From the NCBI GenBank assembly GCA_002309425.1, contig DBXD01000066.1:27718-91717 (forward strand): a stretch of 64,000 nt of DNA, written 5' to 3'. The notes beneath the pieces were generated by a model. That model saw only the letters and a list, made by a program, of their open reading frames with translations. It searched no databases and was not told the origin of the DNA. The position numbers and the translations under genes were made by a program. Below are positions 33,071-41,323 of this stretch, piece by piece (position 1 is the stretch's first letter; the number at the start of each line of letters is the position of its first letter). This stretch comes from Cyanobacteria bacterium UBA1221. GTDB lineage: Bacteria; Cyanobacteriota; Vampirovibrionia; Gastranaerophilales; Gastranaerophilaceae.

Positions 33071-33108
33071 AATTAGAGAGGATAGGGAAAATCCTATCCT
33101 CTCTAATT
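33071..33108 (-). terminator. Long perfect hairpin downstream of tRNA-Gly
   Basis: A 16-bp perfect stem (AATTAGAGAGGATAGG, 33071-33086, with 33093-33108) and a 6-base loop immediately after the tRNA 3' end. No U-tract is seen, so it may be a processing signal as well as a terminator. Confidence 0.6.
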
Positions 33109-33180
33109 AGCGGGAGACGAGGCTCGAACTCGCGACATCCTCCTTGGCAAGGAGGCATTCTACCACTGAATTACCCCCGC
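33109..33180 (-). tRNA. tRNA-Gly (anticodon GCC)
   Basis: On the minus strand GCGGGGG...CTCCCGC acceptor pairing (one G-U), the anticodon loop TTGCCAA with GCC at 33146-33148, and GTTCGAGCC in the T arm. CCA is not encoded. The promoter is at 33200-33227. Confidence 0.93.
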
Positions 33181-33199
33181 TTATTTCGGGTACTTTTCA

Positions 33200-33227
33200 A
33201 TATTACATGCTCAAAAATAAATTGCAA
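33200..33227 (-). promoter_or_regulatory. Promoter of tRNA-Gly
   Basis: On the minus strand TTGCAA (33222-33227) and TAATAT (33200-33205), spacer 16, reading towards the tRNA. Confidence 0.55.
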
Positions 33228-33515
33228 GTGTTTTGTATGTAATACTCCTGACAAATAATTAATCTCTGCATAAACTTATCCCCCTAAATCATAAATATTA
33301 AGAAATATAAAAATCATCAAAATTAGGCATAAACGCAACACCACCTTAGGTTTATCAGGGTTTTGACATATTTTCCTTAGCAAATTTTTCAAAAAAAATG
33401 TTTTATTATCTGTGTAGTGTGTTTAAGTTTTTTGCGTGTCTAAAATAATTAATGACTTTTTTATCTCTATCATTAAATATTTTATATACATTCCCAAAAT
33501 AAAAAAGGTTATATT
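33228..33515. other. Intergenic region before the 33516 gene
   Basis: No gene seen. AT-rich. It holds a GCAA-N18-TTTA pair (33380-33405) about 110 bases before the ATG, like those upstream of other accessory genes, and a TTGACA at 33363 with no clear -10 partner. Confidence 0.4.
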
Positions 33516-33929
33516 ATGGAAGTTTCTGGTGTAAAAAGACAATCTATCGGTTCAATTTCTTGTTCGGGTATGGACGAAGAAGAAAAACTTATATTTCAAA
33601 AACTTCTTGCTTACGGAGTAATTCCTACCGGCAACAAAACTATTGACAAAGAAACGCTGCATAAAATAGAACTTGAACAAGCTAAACAATTAAATTACGT
33701 ATCTAATCAATTTATCACAGTATCAAGAGCAGAACAGGAAAAAATTCAGGAACATAAAAAAGAACGACGCAAAGAAATTAATCCGGAAGAAAAAAAAGAA
33801 TACCGCGAAAATTTCACAGGCGCTAATGCACTGGGAGAGCAGATTTATCTCGCTGTCAATATGAAAAGCAAACCGCAAGCAGTAAACAAATATCAGTCCT
33901 CTGATTCGATAATGCGAAGAAATCTGTAA
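33516..33929 (+). CDS. Small charged accessory protein, function unknown
   Basis: A 137-residue, K/E-rich soluble protein. MEVSGVKRQSIGSISCSG resembles the opening of other accessory proteins here (compare MQVSGINNY at 22537) but lacks Phe-x-Gly. The middle (RAEQEKIQEHKKERRKEINPEEKKEYREN) is a very charged helix. AAAGGTT precedes the ATG. Its last 37 bases overlap the end of the convergent XRE regulator. No domain recognised. Confidence 0.5.
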   Translation: MEVSGVKRQSIGSISCSGMDEEEKLIFQKLLAYGVIPTGNKTIDKETLHKIELEQAKQLNYVSNQFITVSRAEQEKIQEHKKERRKEINPEEKKEYRENFTGANALGEQIYLAVNMKSKPQAVNKYQSSDSIMRRNL

Positions 33930-34222
33930 ATTTTCTCTAATTTTCTTGGGCAATCCTTCATTGAGTTTAATATCCGAATCATATCCGATATTAAAACTTC
34001 CGGCTCTTTAATATGATCAACTGCAAATAATTCTTCGGGAGTAATATTTAATGCCACAACCAACTTATCCAAAGTTTCCGCTTTTACAAAACACTGCCCC
34101 AACTCTATCTTACTCAAATTCCGCGCATCTATATCAACCATTTCGGATAATTGTTCTTGTGTCAGCTTTTTACTTTTTCTAATACGTTTGATTTTTTCGC
34201 CAAAGATTTTTTTTATATTCAT
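33893..34222 (-). CDS. XRE-family helix-turn-helix regulator
   Basis: A 109-residue DNA-binding protein. GEKIKRIRKSKKLTQEQLSEM and RNLSKIELGQ are the classic Cro/C1-type HTH (about residues 8-62), ending LNITPEELF. The C-terminal 40 residues are a helical tail, perhaps for dimerisation. AAGGATA precedes the ATG. It is divergent from the 34441 operon and may regulate it: the AT-rich region between them (34223-34440) includes the -35/-10 space for both. Confidence 0.8.
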   Translation of the reverse strand: MNIKKIFGEKIKRIRKSKKLTQEQLSEMVDIDARNLSKIELGQCFVKAETLDKLVVALNITPEELFAVDHIKEPEVLISDMIRILNSMKDCPRKLEKIYRFLRIIESED

Positions 34223-34440
34223 AGGTATCCTTATATAGAAATTTTTAGTAAAATAGATATTTTGTATCAGTATATATTAATTTTTGTTAAGCTGAAACAA
34301 TAGACTATATCTATATTTTATATAAGTTCTATATATTATATCTAATATTTGGGCAATTTTCATTCCCCACATGTTTTTATACAGATATGAGGATTTTTTA
34401 GAATCTCACAGAGTATAAAGAATAGAAAGGAGATTTCACT

Positions 34441-34860
34441 ATGAGTGTAAACGGGCCATTAGATGTTAATGCAGTAAAAAATCTGCAAATGACAGATGTA
34501 CAACAATACAAAGAAGCACAACAAGGAGGCAAACCTAACTGCATTTTTGATGAACCAAATCCCAATGCTGCAAAAGGTCAGGAAGAACCAAATACCGTAG
34601 CAGTCGCAAACTCTGCAACTGTACAAGGAGCACTTTTAGGAGGCTTTGCCGGGGCAGTTGCAGGGGCTAAATCCGGAGCCGGCAAAGCTGCTCCGGTACT
34701 ATATGCACTAGGAAGCGCCATTGCCGGGCTATTTGCTAAACCCATGTCAAACAATATTGATTCTACCACTAAAGCACCCGGAGAAGCTATAGAGACAACA
34801 GTACCTGGAGCCACACACGAGGCATGGAGCGGAGAAGAAGTTGTACACTACGAGGAGTAA
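34441..34860 (+). CDS. Small glycine-zipper-like protein
   Basis: A 139-residue protein. A central segment of about 45 residues (VQGALLGGFAGAVAGAKSG, then VLYALGSAIAGLFA) has the small-residue spacing of glycine-zipper membrane helices. There is no signal peptide; the N-terminal 55 residues are polar. The tail is acidic. It may insert into a membrane or form oligomers. Strong AAAGGAGA site. It lies 32 bases before the EF-hand protein gene and probably forms an operon with it. GCAA-N19-TTTA is at 34353-34379. Confidence 0.55.
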   Translation: MSVNGPLDVNAVKNLQMTDVQQYKEAQQGGKPNCIFDEPNPNAAKGQEEPNTVAVANSATVQGALLGGFAGAVAGAKSGAGKAAPVLYALGSAIAGLFAKPMSNNIDSTTKAPGEAIETTVPGATHEAWSGEEVVHYEE

Positions 34861-34892
34861 ACAACAGTACAAATTAGAGAAAGGAGTAACAT

Positions 34893-35321
34893 ATGGTATC
34901 AAATAATCCAAATTTAAGTAATAGCACACTTGATAAATTCAGACAACGAATGGAAGTTTATAATAATCCTGATAAAATAGTTGCAGACAATGTAAAAAAA
35001 GGCTCTGTTTTTGAAAAAGACGGAACCATATACAAAGACTTTGACGGTGACGGCAAAATTATAGCCTCAGAACTTTATCAGATAACAATGTCAACATTGG
35101 TTCAAGCCAATATTTATGGTAAAAGCATAACATCTATATTAATAGATGATGACGGTGACGGAATGGCAGACAGAAAAATTACAACAACAACATCCAATAA
35201 AACAGGAGAAGTTCTTGAAGAAAACACTGAATATTTGAAGGATGACCCGAATGCCTTACCTGCAACTAATCATAACAGACGAAGTATGTGGAACAATTTT
35301 ACCGGAATATATGAAAAGTAA
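34893..35321 (+). CDS. Small EF-hand protein
   Basis: A 142-residue soluble protein. Residues 49-60 (DFDGDGKIIASE) are a canonical EF-hand loop with D, D, D, G, I and E at positions 1, 3, 5, 6, 8 and 12. Residues 85-93 (DDDGDGMAD) form a second, dockerin-like calcium loop. No signal peptide. Calcium binding is very likely; role unknown. AAAGGAG precedes the ATG. Second gene of a probable pair with the glycine-zipper protein; a good terminator follows. Confidence 0.65.
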   Translation: MVSNNPNLSNSTLDKFRQRMEVYNNPDKIVADNVKKGSVFEKDGTIYKDFDGDGKIIASELYQITMSTLVQANIYGKSITSILIDDDGDGMADRKITTTTSNKTGEVLEENTEYLKDDPNALPATNHNRRSMWNNFTGIYEK

Positions 35322-35340
35322 GTAAGAATGACAAATATTA

Positions 35341-35370
35341 AACAAGGTGTTCAATGAACACCTTGTTTTT
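35341..35370. terminator. Terminator between the EF-hand gene and dnaE
   Basis: AACAAGGTGTTC pairs with GAACACCTTGTT around a two-base loop, followed by T5. It is placed to end both convergent transcripts. Confidence 0.85.
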
Positions 35371-35395
35371 ATACATAAATTCAAATAAAAATACT

Positions 35396-38300
35396 TTATG
35401 CCACAACCTCTTCCGGTTCTTCTAATTTTGAATCCAGAGATTTTATATCAATCGTAATCCTGTCGTTAAAAGTTTTGTTTAAGAGATTTACCAGGTCATT
35501 ACAAGTATCTACCCAAAACATTGATGATGTAAGCACCTTTGTTTCATCTCCTTCTTCCGCCATTTTAAGCATAACGGGATCAGAACCCTTAAATTGGCAC
35601 AATTTATTTTTCAAAAATACAAGTTCTTCAAACTTAAATTCGTCATTTAACTTTATTGAAAATATATTTGAATTATCAACGGGTTTAACTGTATCCACCA
35701 ATATGGTAGCGTGTTCATCTCCTTCTCTGCGGCTGATTTTGCCTGAAACAATTATTCTTTGCTCTGTTTGCAGATAATCACCATATGAAGCAATTACAGA
35801 GTTAAATGCCAACGTTTCAACCTTGCCGGTTAAATCTTCTACTGTCGTAAATTTGATGTATTTAGTCGGATCCTTTTTAGTCGGAATTTGCTTTGTCGCT
35901 GTCACAAGTCCGCATATTGTTACGACTTTGTCGTCCGGCAACTTATCGAGTTCAGAAATCTTGTGGGTCATCAAAAAGGGCAACTTGTCCCTTATCGTTG
36001 ACAGGGGATGGCTCGTGACATAAAAGCCCAGAAATTCTTTTTCAAACATCTGGATTTGGCGCTGGTCATACTCTTCATCCGAACCTGCCAGCTGAAATTT
36101 TGCATCCTGAATCTCATCAGCGTTTCCAAGCATATCAAACAGACTGGTCTGGCCTGATTCTTTTTGCTTTGCTTCCTTTGAGGCTGTTGCCGTTATGTAT
36201 TCTATATTATCCCACAACTGTTTACGGCTTTTTTCAAGCGTTGAGAATGCACCTGCTTTAATTAGACCCTCTAACGTTTTTTTATTACAACACTTTGAAT
36301 CGACACGTTTTATGTAATCATATATAGATTTAAAAGGCCCGTTTGCATTTCTTTCTTTTATGATTTCTTCGATTACACCTTCTCCGACTTGTTTTATTGA
36401 GGCTAGTCCAAAACGAATATTCCCGTTATCGGGCGTAAATGTTGACATTGAGTGGTTTATATCGGGAGGCAAAACTTTTATACCTTTTTTCTGCGCTTCT
36501 TCTATATATAGCTGAGTTTTTTCCTGCTCGCCCGCAACACTGGATAATAAGGCTGATAAATACTCAACAGGATAATGGCACTTTAAATATGCCGTCTGGT
36601 ATGCAACAAATGCGTATGCGGCAGAGTGGCTTCGGTTAAAGCAGTATGATGCAAACGCAAGAATTTGGTTAAACAAGGCTTCTGCATCTTTTGCGGACAT
36701 TCCGTGCTGAGCGGAGCGTTCTATAAATTTACCTTTCTGCTGCTCCATCTCATCAACTTTTTTCTTACCCATCATACGGCGAACCATATCCGCTTGTCCG
36801 AGAGAATAATCCGCCAACGTCTGGAACACCTGCATAATTTGCTCCTGATATACAATAGTTCCATAGGTATCTTTTAATACAGGCTCTAATAGCGGATGGG
36901 CATACGTTATCTGCTGTCTGCCGTGTTTACGTTCAACAAAATCATCTACCATTCCCGAATCCAACGGTCCCGGACGGAACAACGCAACCAAAGCGCCCAA
37001 ATCTTCAAATACGTCAGGCTTTAATTTTTTAACAAGGTTTTTCATTCCTTGAGATTCAAGCTGAAAGACACCGTCAGTATCCCCTGTCATAAGCATCTCA
37101 TATACAGGCTTGTCATCCAGCGGAATATTGTTTATATCAAGTTCAATACCCTGCTGCTCTTTTATCATATCAACTGTTTTGTATATAGTGGTGATATTTC
37201 TTAACCCCAAAAAGTCCATCTTTAAAAGGCTGAGGACTTCCGTAACATCATGCGGAGGGTAACCCGTCTGGATAATACCATCCTTTGACGGCTGAACCGG
37301 CAGAATTTCATCAAGCGGTTTGGGTGCAATAATTACACCTGCAGCATGAGTACCCGTGTTATTTTTAATTCCCTCAATTCCGATTGCCAAATCTATAATC
37401 TTTTTCATACCGACGGTTTTACCTTCCATCGGGTCACCAACGGGAACCTGATAATCCTGATCATACAGAGTTTTTAATTCAGAACCGTCATACTGCATTG
37501 CTTTTCCAAGAGTTTTAGCTTTATCATCTATGCTCATTGCAAGTTCTATTGCAGAATCGATAAGCCCTGCAAGCCGATTACTCTCGGAAAATGGTACTCT
37601 CAATATTCTTGCTACGCCTTTAAATGCCGCTTTTGCCGCATAGGTACCGAACGTAATAATCTGACAGACTTTATCTTCACCGTATTTTTGGGTAACATAG
37701 TCAATAACTTCCCCGCGGCGTTCAATACAGAAATCTATATCTATATCAGGCATTGTAAAACGTTCCGGATTCAAAAATCTTTCAAACAACAGTTTATGCT
37801 GTATAGGGTCAAGATCGGTTATTTCAAGCGCATATGCTACAATAGAACCTGCAGCCGAACCACGCCCGGGACCAACCGGAATGCCGTGAGTTTTTGCATA
37901 GTGTATAAAATCCCAGGTAATGAGAAAATATGCAGAAAATCCCATCTGCTCAATAACACCGATTTCATAGTTTGCACGTTCTTTTAATTCAGGAGTAACC
38001 TCGCCATATCGCTTTTTCAACCCCTCAAATACCAGATGTTCAAAATAAGATTCCAGTGTATATCCCTGCGGAACTTTATAATCCGGCAGGGGACTTTTAC
38101 CGAGTTCAAGTATCAAATGACATTTTTCGGATATATCAACCGTATTTTGAATACATTTGTCAAAAGTTTCCGAGTCCATCCACTTGAACGCATCTCTTAA
38201 CTGTTCAGCAGTCTTTACGTAAAACTCATTATTCGGAAAATGAAATCTGTTCGGGTCATCTTTATCGCTGTTTGTCTGCATACACAGTAAAGTATCGTGC

Positions 38301-38959
38301 ATATCAGCGTCTTCTTTATTCAGATAATGCGAGTCATTAGTGATGACCATCTGTATATCCAAATCTTTTGCGATTTTCATCAACTCGGGGTTTGTACGTT
38401 TTTGCTCATCCAAACCGTGATCCTGAAGTTCAATATAATAATCTTCTCCAAAAAGCTCTTTATACTGTTTTGCAACGGAATATGCCTTTTCCTTATCACC
38501 TTTTAAAAGGTTCTGCAATACTTCTCCGCCTAAACAAGCAGATAAGCATATTAACCCCTCGTGATGTTTTTCTATAAGCTCCCAGTTAATTCTCGGATGC
38601 ACATACTTACCTTTACACCAGGCAATAGAGGTTAATTTGATTAAATTCTGATACCCCGCTTTATTTTTTACCAATAATACCAGGTGATAACAGGGGTTGT
38701 GCAGTTTGTTCTTTTCCTCTATATCCCCGTCATGCACATAAAATTCACAACCAAGAATCGGCTTAATACCGTTTTCCTTAGCAGTTGTATATAACTCCAT
38801 ATCACCGTACATTACGCCGTGATCAGTCAGCGCAACCGCAGGCATCTCATTCTCCTTGGCAAAATTTACCAAGTCGCTGATTCTGATTGCCCCATCCAAA
38901 AGAGAATATTCACTGTGGACATGCAAAGGTACATACGGTCTGTTTGTCATGGTATCCAT
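35396..38959 (-). CDS. dnaE: DNA polymerase III alpha subunit
   Basis: A 1187-residue replicative polymerase. The N-terminal PHP domain opens with PLHVHSEYSLLDGA and ALTDHGVMYG. The palm carries GPGRGSAAGSIVAYAL and the catalytic PDIDIDFCIERR. The HhH and OB-fold (about residue 1020, VVTICGLVTATKQIPTKK) follow. Length is normal for DnaE1, and it is not split by an intein, unlike DnaE in many cyanobacteria. No clear ribosome-binding site precedes the ATG; ATG 38950 (MTNRPYV) is an alternative start. The first codons and the 45 bases before them are duplicated 2.3 kb away at 41226-41311. Confidence 0.95.
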   Translation of the reverse strand: MDTMTNRPYVPLHVHSEYSLLDGAIRISDLVNFAKENEMPAVALTDHGVMYGDMELYTTAKENGIKPILGCEFYVHDGDIEEKNKLHNPCYHLVLLVKNKAGYQNLIKLTSIAWCKGKYVHPRINWELIEKHHEGLICLSACLGGEVLQNLLKGDKEKAYSVAKQYKELFGEDYYIELQDHGLDEQKRTNPELMKIAKDLDIQMVITNDSHYLNKEDADMHDTLLCMQTNSDKDDPNRFHFPNNEFYVKTAEQLRDAFKWMDSETFDKCIQNTVDISEKCHLILELGKSPLPDYKVPQGYTLESYFEHLVFEGLKKRYGEVTPELKERANYEIGVIEQMGFSAYFLITWDFIHYAKTHGIPVGPGRGSAAGSIVAYALEITDLDPIQHKLLFERFLNPERFTMPDIDIDFCIERRGEVIDYVTQKYGEDKVCQIITFGTYAAKAAFKGVARILRVPFSESNRLAGLIDSAIELAMSIDDKAKTLGKAMQYDGSELKTLYDQDYQVPVGDPMEGKTVGMKKIIDLAIGIEGIKNNTGTHAAGVIIAPKPLDEILPVQPSKDGIIQTGYPPHDVTEVLSLLKMDFLGLRNITTIYKTVDMIKEQQGIELDINNIPLDDKPVYEMLMTGDTDGVFQLESQGMKNLVKKLKPDVFEDLGALVALFRPGPLDSGMVDDFVERKHGRQQITYAHPLLEPVLKDTYGTIVYQEQIMQVFQTLADYSLGQADMVRRMMGKKKVDEMEQQKGKFIERSAQHGMSAKDAEALFNQILAFASYCFNRSHSAAYAFVAYQTAYLKCHYPVEYLSALLSSVAGEQEKTQLYIEEAQKKGIKVLPPDINHSMSTFTPDNGNIRFGLASIKQVGEGVIEEIIKERNANGPFKSIYDYIKRVDSKCCNKKTLEGLIKAGAFSTLEKSRKQLWDNIEYITATASKEAKQKESGQTSLFDMLGNADEIQDAKFQLAGSDEEYDQRQIQMFEKEFLGFYVTSHPLSTIRDKLPFLMTHKISELDKLPDDKVVTICGLVTATKQIPTKKDPTKYIKFTTVEDLTGKVETLAFNSVIASYGDYLQTEQRIIVSGKISRREGDEHATILVDTVKPVDNSNIFSIKLNDEFKFEELVFLKNKLCQFKGSDPVMLKMAEEGDETKVLTSSMFWVDTCNDLVNLLNKTFNDRITIDIKSLDSKLEEPEEVVA

Positions 38960-39004
38960 GTTAACATACGGGAAAAGATTTTTCTTAGATTGTTAATTTT
39001 TATT
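38919..39004. repeat. Direct repeat, copy A (dnaE 5' end and leader)
   Basis: Contains the first dozen codons of dnaE and about 45 bases upstream. Its core, TTTGTCATGGTATCCATG plus TAACATACGGGAAAAGATTTTT, recurs at 41226-41311 in the same orientation. Confidence 0.75.
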
Positions 39005-39058
39005 ATTTTAGATTTTAGTTCATTCGAAATCCCATTAAATTTCAGAAAGCAAATAAAG

Positions 39059-41050
39059 CTACTTCTTTTTATATTTTGAGTAATCATCACCGGCTAATAA
39101 ACTCACTCTGTTTGGGTCACTAAACAGCATGTCTACGTCTGAATATACTTCATTTTTGGCTTGTTCGTCCAAAGCATTTTGATATTTTTGTAAAAACTCT
39201 TTAGAATCAACTTCTTGTTCATCTACGTAATATTTTCCGCCATATACTCTGAAAGATACTGATTCATCATCACCATCAGCATTTTCACCAATTTTAATTT
39301 CGCACTCTGAACCCGGATTGAATCCCGCGTCTATCACGTCCTGATCCATATTAAGCGCTGCATCATATTGATCTTTGTTCACTACATGCGAATTTACCAT
39401 ATATTGTTCAAATTCACTATTACCGAATTTGACATGCTCATGATGTATATTTTCCGATACCCTGTTTGAGTTATTTCCTGCAGCCGGTATTGTCGTATTA
39501 TTTAAAGCGGTATCCGTATTTTGACCGCTTGCTCCTTGAGGTGCGGTATTTGCTTTTGAGTTATACACCGTTTTAACCCCGTTTGCTGATGTTTTAACTG
39601 TTTGCGGATGATTAACTTCATAGTCCTCAGACTTCACCATGAGCCCGCTGCCACCCTTTGATACAGTCATTTCATCAAGTACTCGGTCTTGTTGTCGGGC
39701 ATCAACTTGACGGAGAGTTTCATCTCCGCTGTTATATGCAGCTATATTTATACTTTGGTCATCATATGAACCATTTTCAAGATTTGTATGCTTATCCCTC
39801 TGTGTTATAGAGCCGTCATCGTTCATTGTATATATAGAATATCCGTTATCAACGCTCTCTCCGGGCTTCAAACTCAGAATAGCTTCTCTGTCATTAAGGA
39901 CTTTTTGTCTGTCTGCATCCGAGTATTTACCACTAGCAAGCTTACTATCTTGGTATTCCAGGTGATCTCGTCCTACTTCCTGTCCTTGGCTACCATCAGT
40001 CTTGGATAGTGTCTGGGCTTCTCCCTCCTGCTGTTTTAAATTGTTAATTTTTTCGTCCGCTTTTGGTATTGCATCATTTTGAACTTTAGTTTGCTCACCT
40101 TTATCATTATTAAAAGTCTGAGTTGCTCCTTTAACATCTTGTCCTGTTTTTTGTTTATTACTATTAGCCTTATCAAGTTGGCCCTCAGCATTTTGAAGAT
40201 TGTTGTTTGCATCGTTTAAGCCTTGTTGTGCCTTGTCTTTTTGAGCATCTGCCTTATTAAGTTCATCTTTAGTTTTTTGCTCTTGTATTTTTGCTTCATC
40301 TACCTTTCTCTGTGCGGCATCTACTCTTTGCTGAGCTGCCAATCTGCCGTCCTCTGTTGTTTGGATAGACAAATTCATATTTGCAAAATCAAGTTCAGCC
40401 TGCGCCTCATTTAAACTAATAGTTGCCTCATTGTTTGCGGTTTGCGCAACTTGCTGCTGTCCATCGGCAACCGACAGATTCTGTTCAGAAGTAGCTACTC
40501 CTTCCTGGGCAACGCTCTGCCCCTCCTTTGCATTATTTACCTGCTGAGTTGCGCCGGTATCTGCCTTTTGCGCATTCGCTATACCTGTTTGATCCTGCTC
40601 TACTTTTGTATTTAAGTCTTGATTTTGCTGTACAACATTCTCTTTTACAGTTTCTGCTTCTTTTAACGTATTTGCTCCGTTTATCCAACCTGATATTTTC
40701 TGAAACAGGTTTTTGAAAATCCCTGCACCATCATTTTTGCTTGCCGCAACTATTGATGTAGCTGCACTTGCTATACCTACACCCATTGCAATTTTTGACA
40801 GTATATCTGCCCCGGAAGATTTTGTATTACCTCCTGCAACATTAGTTTTTCTTTCTAAATTATCCCAATAGTTTGAACTTAATTTCTGAGTATATTTACC
40901 GGGAACCCTGTTTACAAATATACTGCCAAAAGGACCTGCAGTAGGGCTGGCACCTGCATTAATACTACCGGCAGCCTGCTTTTTTGACTGACGTAAGGAT
41001 TGCAGCGTTAGCTGTCCAAATTGACAATTATTATAGCCTATTTTCTGCAT
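39059..41050 (-). CDS. Coiled-coil accessory protein with QFG leader
   Basis: A 663-residue protein. The leader MQKIGYNNCQFG belongs to the Phe-x-Gly/Phe-Gly group. Residues about 85-110 (ILSKIAMGVGIASAATSIVA) are a small-residue hydrophobic segment. Residues about 140-350 are a long Q/N/A/K-rich coiled coil with near-heptad repeats (NKADAQKDKAQQGLNDANNN). The C-terminal third is mixed, with QDVIDAGFNPGSECEI. It looks like a filamentous or secreted scaffold. AAGGAAT precedes the ATG. The gene lies exactly between two copies of the dnaE 5' end, as if inserted there. Confidence 0.6.
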   Translation of the reverse strand: MQKIGYNNCQFGQLTLQSLRQSKKQAAGSINAGASPTAGPFGSIFVNRVPGKYTQKLSSNYWDNLERKTNVAGGNTKSSGADILSKIAMGVGIASAATSIVAASKNDGAGIFKNLFQKISGWINGANTLKEAETVKENVVQQNQDLNTKVEQDQTGIANAQKADTGATQQVNNAKEGQSVAQEGVATSEQNLSVADGQQQVAQTANNEATISLNEAQAELDFANMNLSIQTTEDGRLAAQQRVDAAQRKVDEAKIQEQKTKDELNKADAQKDKAQQGLNDANNNLQNAEGQLDKANSNKQKTGQDVKGATQTFNNDKGEQTKVQNDAIPKADEKINNLKQQEGEAQTLSKTDGSQGQEVGRDHLEYQDSKLASGKYSDADRQKVLNDREAILSLKPGESVDNGYSIYTMNDDGSITQRDKHTNLENGSYDDQSINIAAYNSGDETLRQVDARQQDRVLDEMTVSKGGSGLMVKSEDYEVNHPQTVKTSANGVKTVYNSKANTAPQGASGQNTDTALNNTTIPAAGNNSNRVSENIHHEHVKFGNSEFEQYMVNSHVVNKDQYDAALNMDQDVIDAGFNPGSECEIKIGENADGDDESVSFRVYGGKYYVDEQEVDSKEFLQKYQNALDEQAKNEVYSDVDMLFSDPNRVSLLAGDDYSKYKKK

Positions 41051-41184
41051 TTTTATTCCTTATTTATAGGACTGCATATTTTTAACTTCTGCGAAACTAT
41101 TTTTTACTCTCAATCTTCGTAGTTCAATCGCAATTATATACTATATATATAAAAAACTTTAGGCTTTTAGAATTTCAAAAATTT

Positions 41185-41268
41185 TTAATATTGTAAAATA
41201 TCTTCACAAATATAATACTTACTGCTTACATGCAAAAATGTACCCAGTCTGTTTGTCATGGTATCCAT
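41185..41268 (-). pseudogene. Vestigial copy of the dnaE start
   Basis: From the minus-strand ATG at 41268 the frame reads MDTMTNRLGTFLHVSSKYY and stops after 27 codons; dnaE reads MDTMTNRPYVPLHVHSEYS. The first seven residues are identical and LHV-S--Y still matches, so this is a decayed duplicate, not chance. Confidence 0.7.
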
Positions 41269-41311
41269 GCTAACATACGGGAAAAGATTTTTTGTCATTT
41301 GTTAATTTTTA
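41226..41311. repeat. Direct repeat, copy B (dnaE 5' end and leader)
   Basis: Partner of 38919-39004, offset about 2309 bases. Identity is highest from 41248 to 41292 and continues to TTGTTAATTTTTATT. Confidence 0.75.
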
Positions 41312-41323
41312 TTTATTAAAAAT

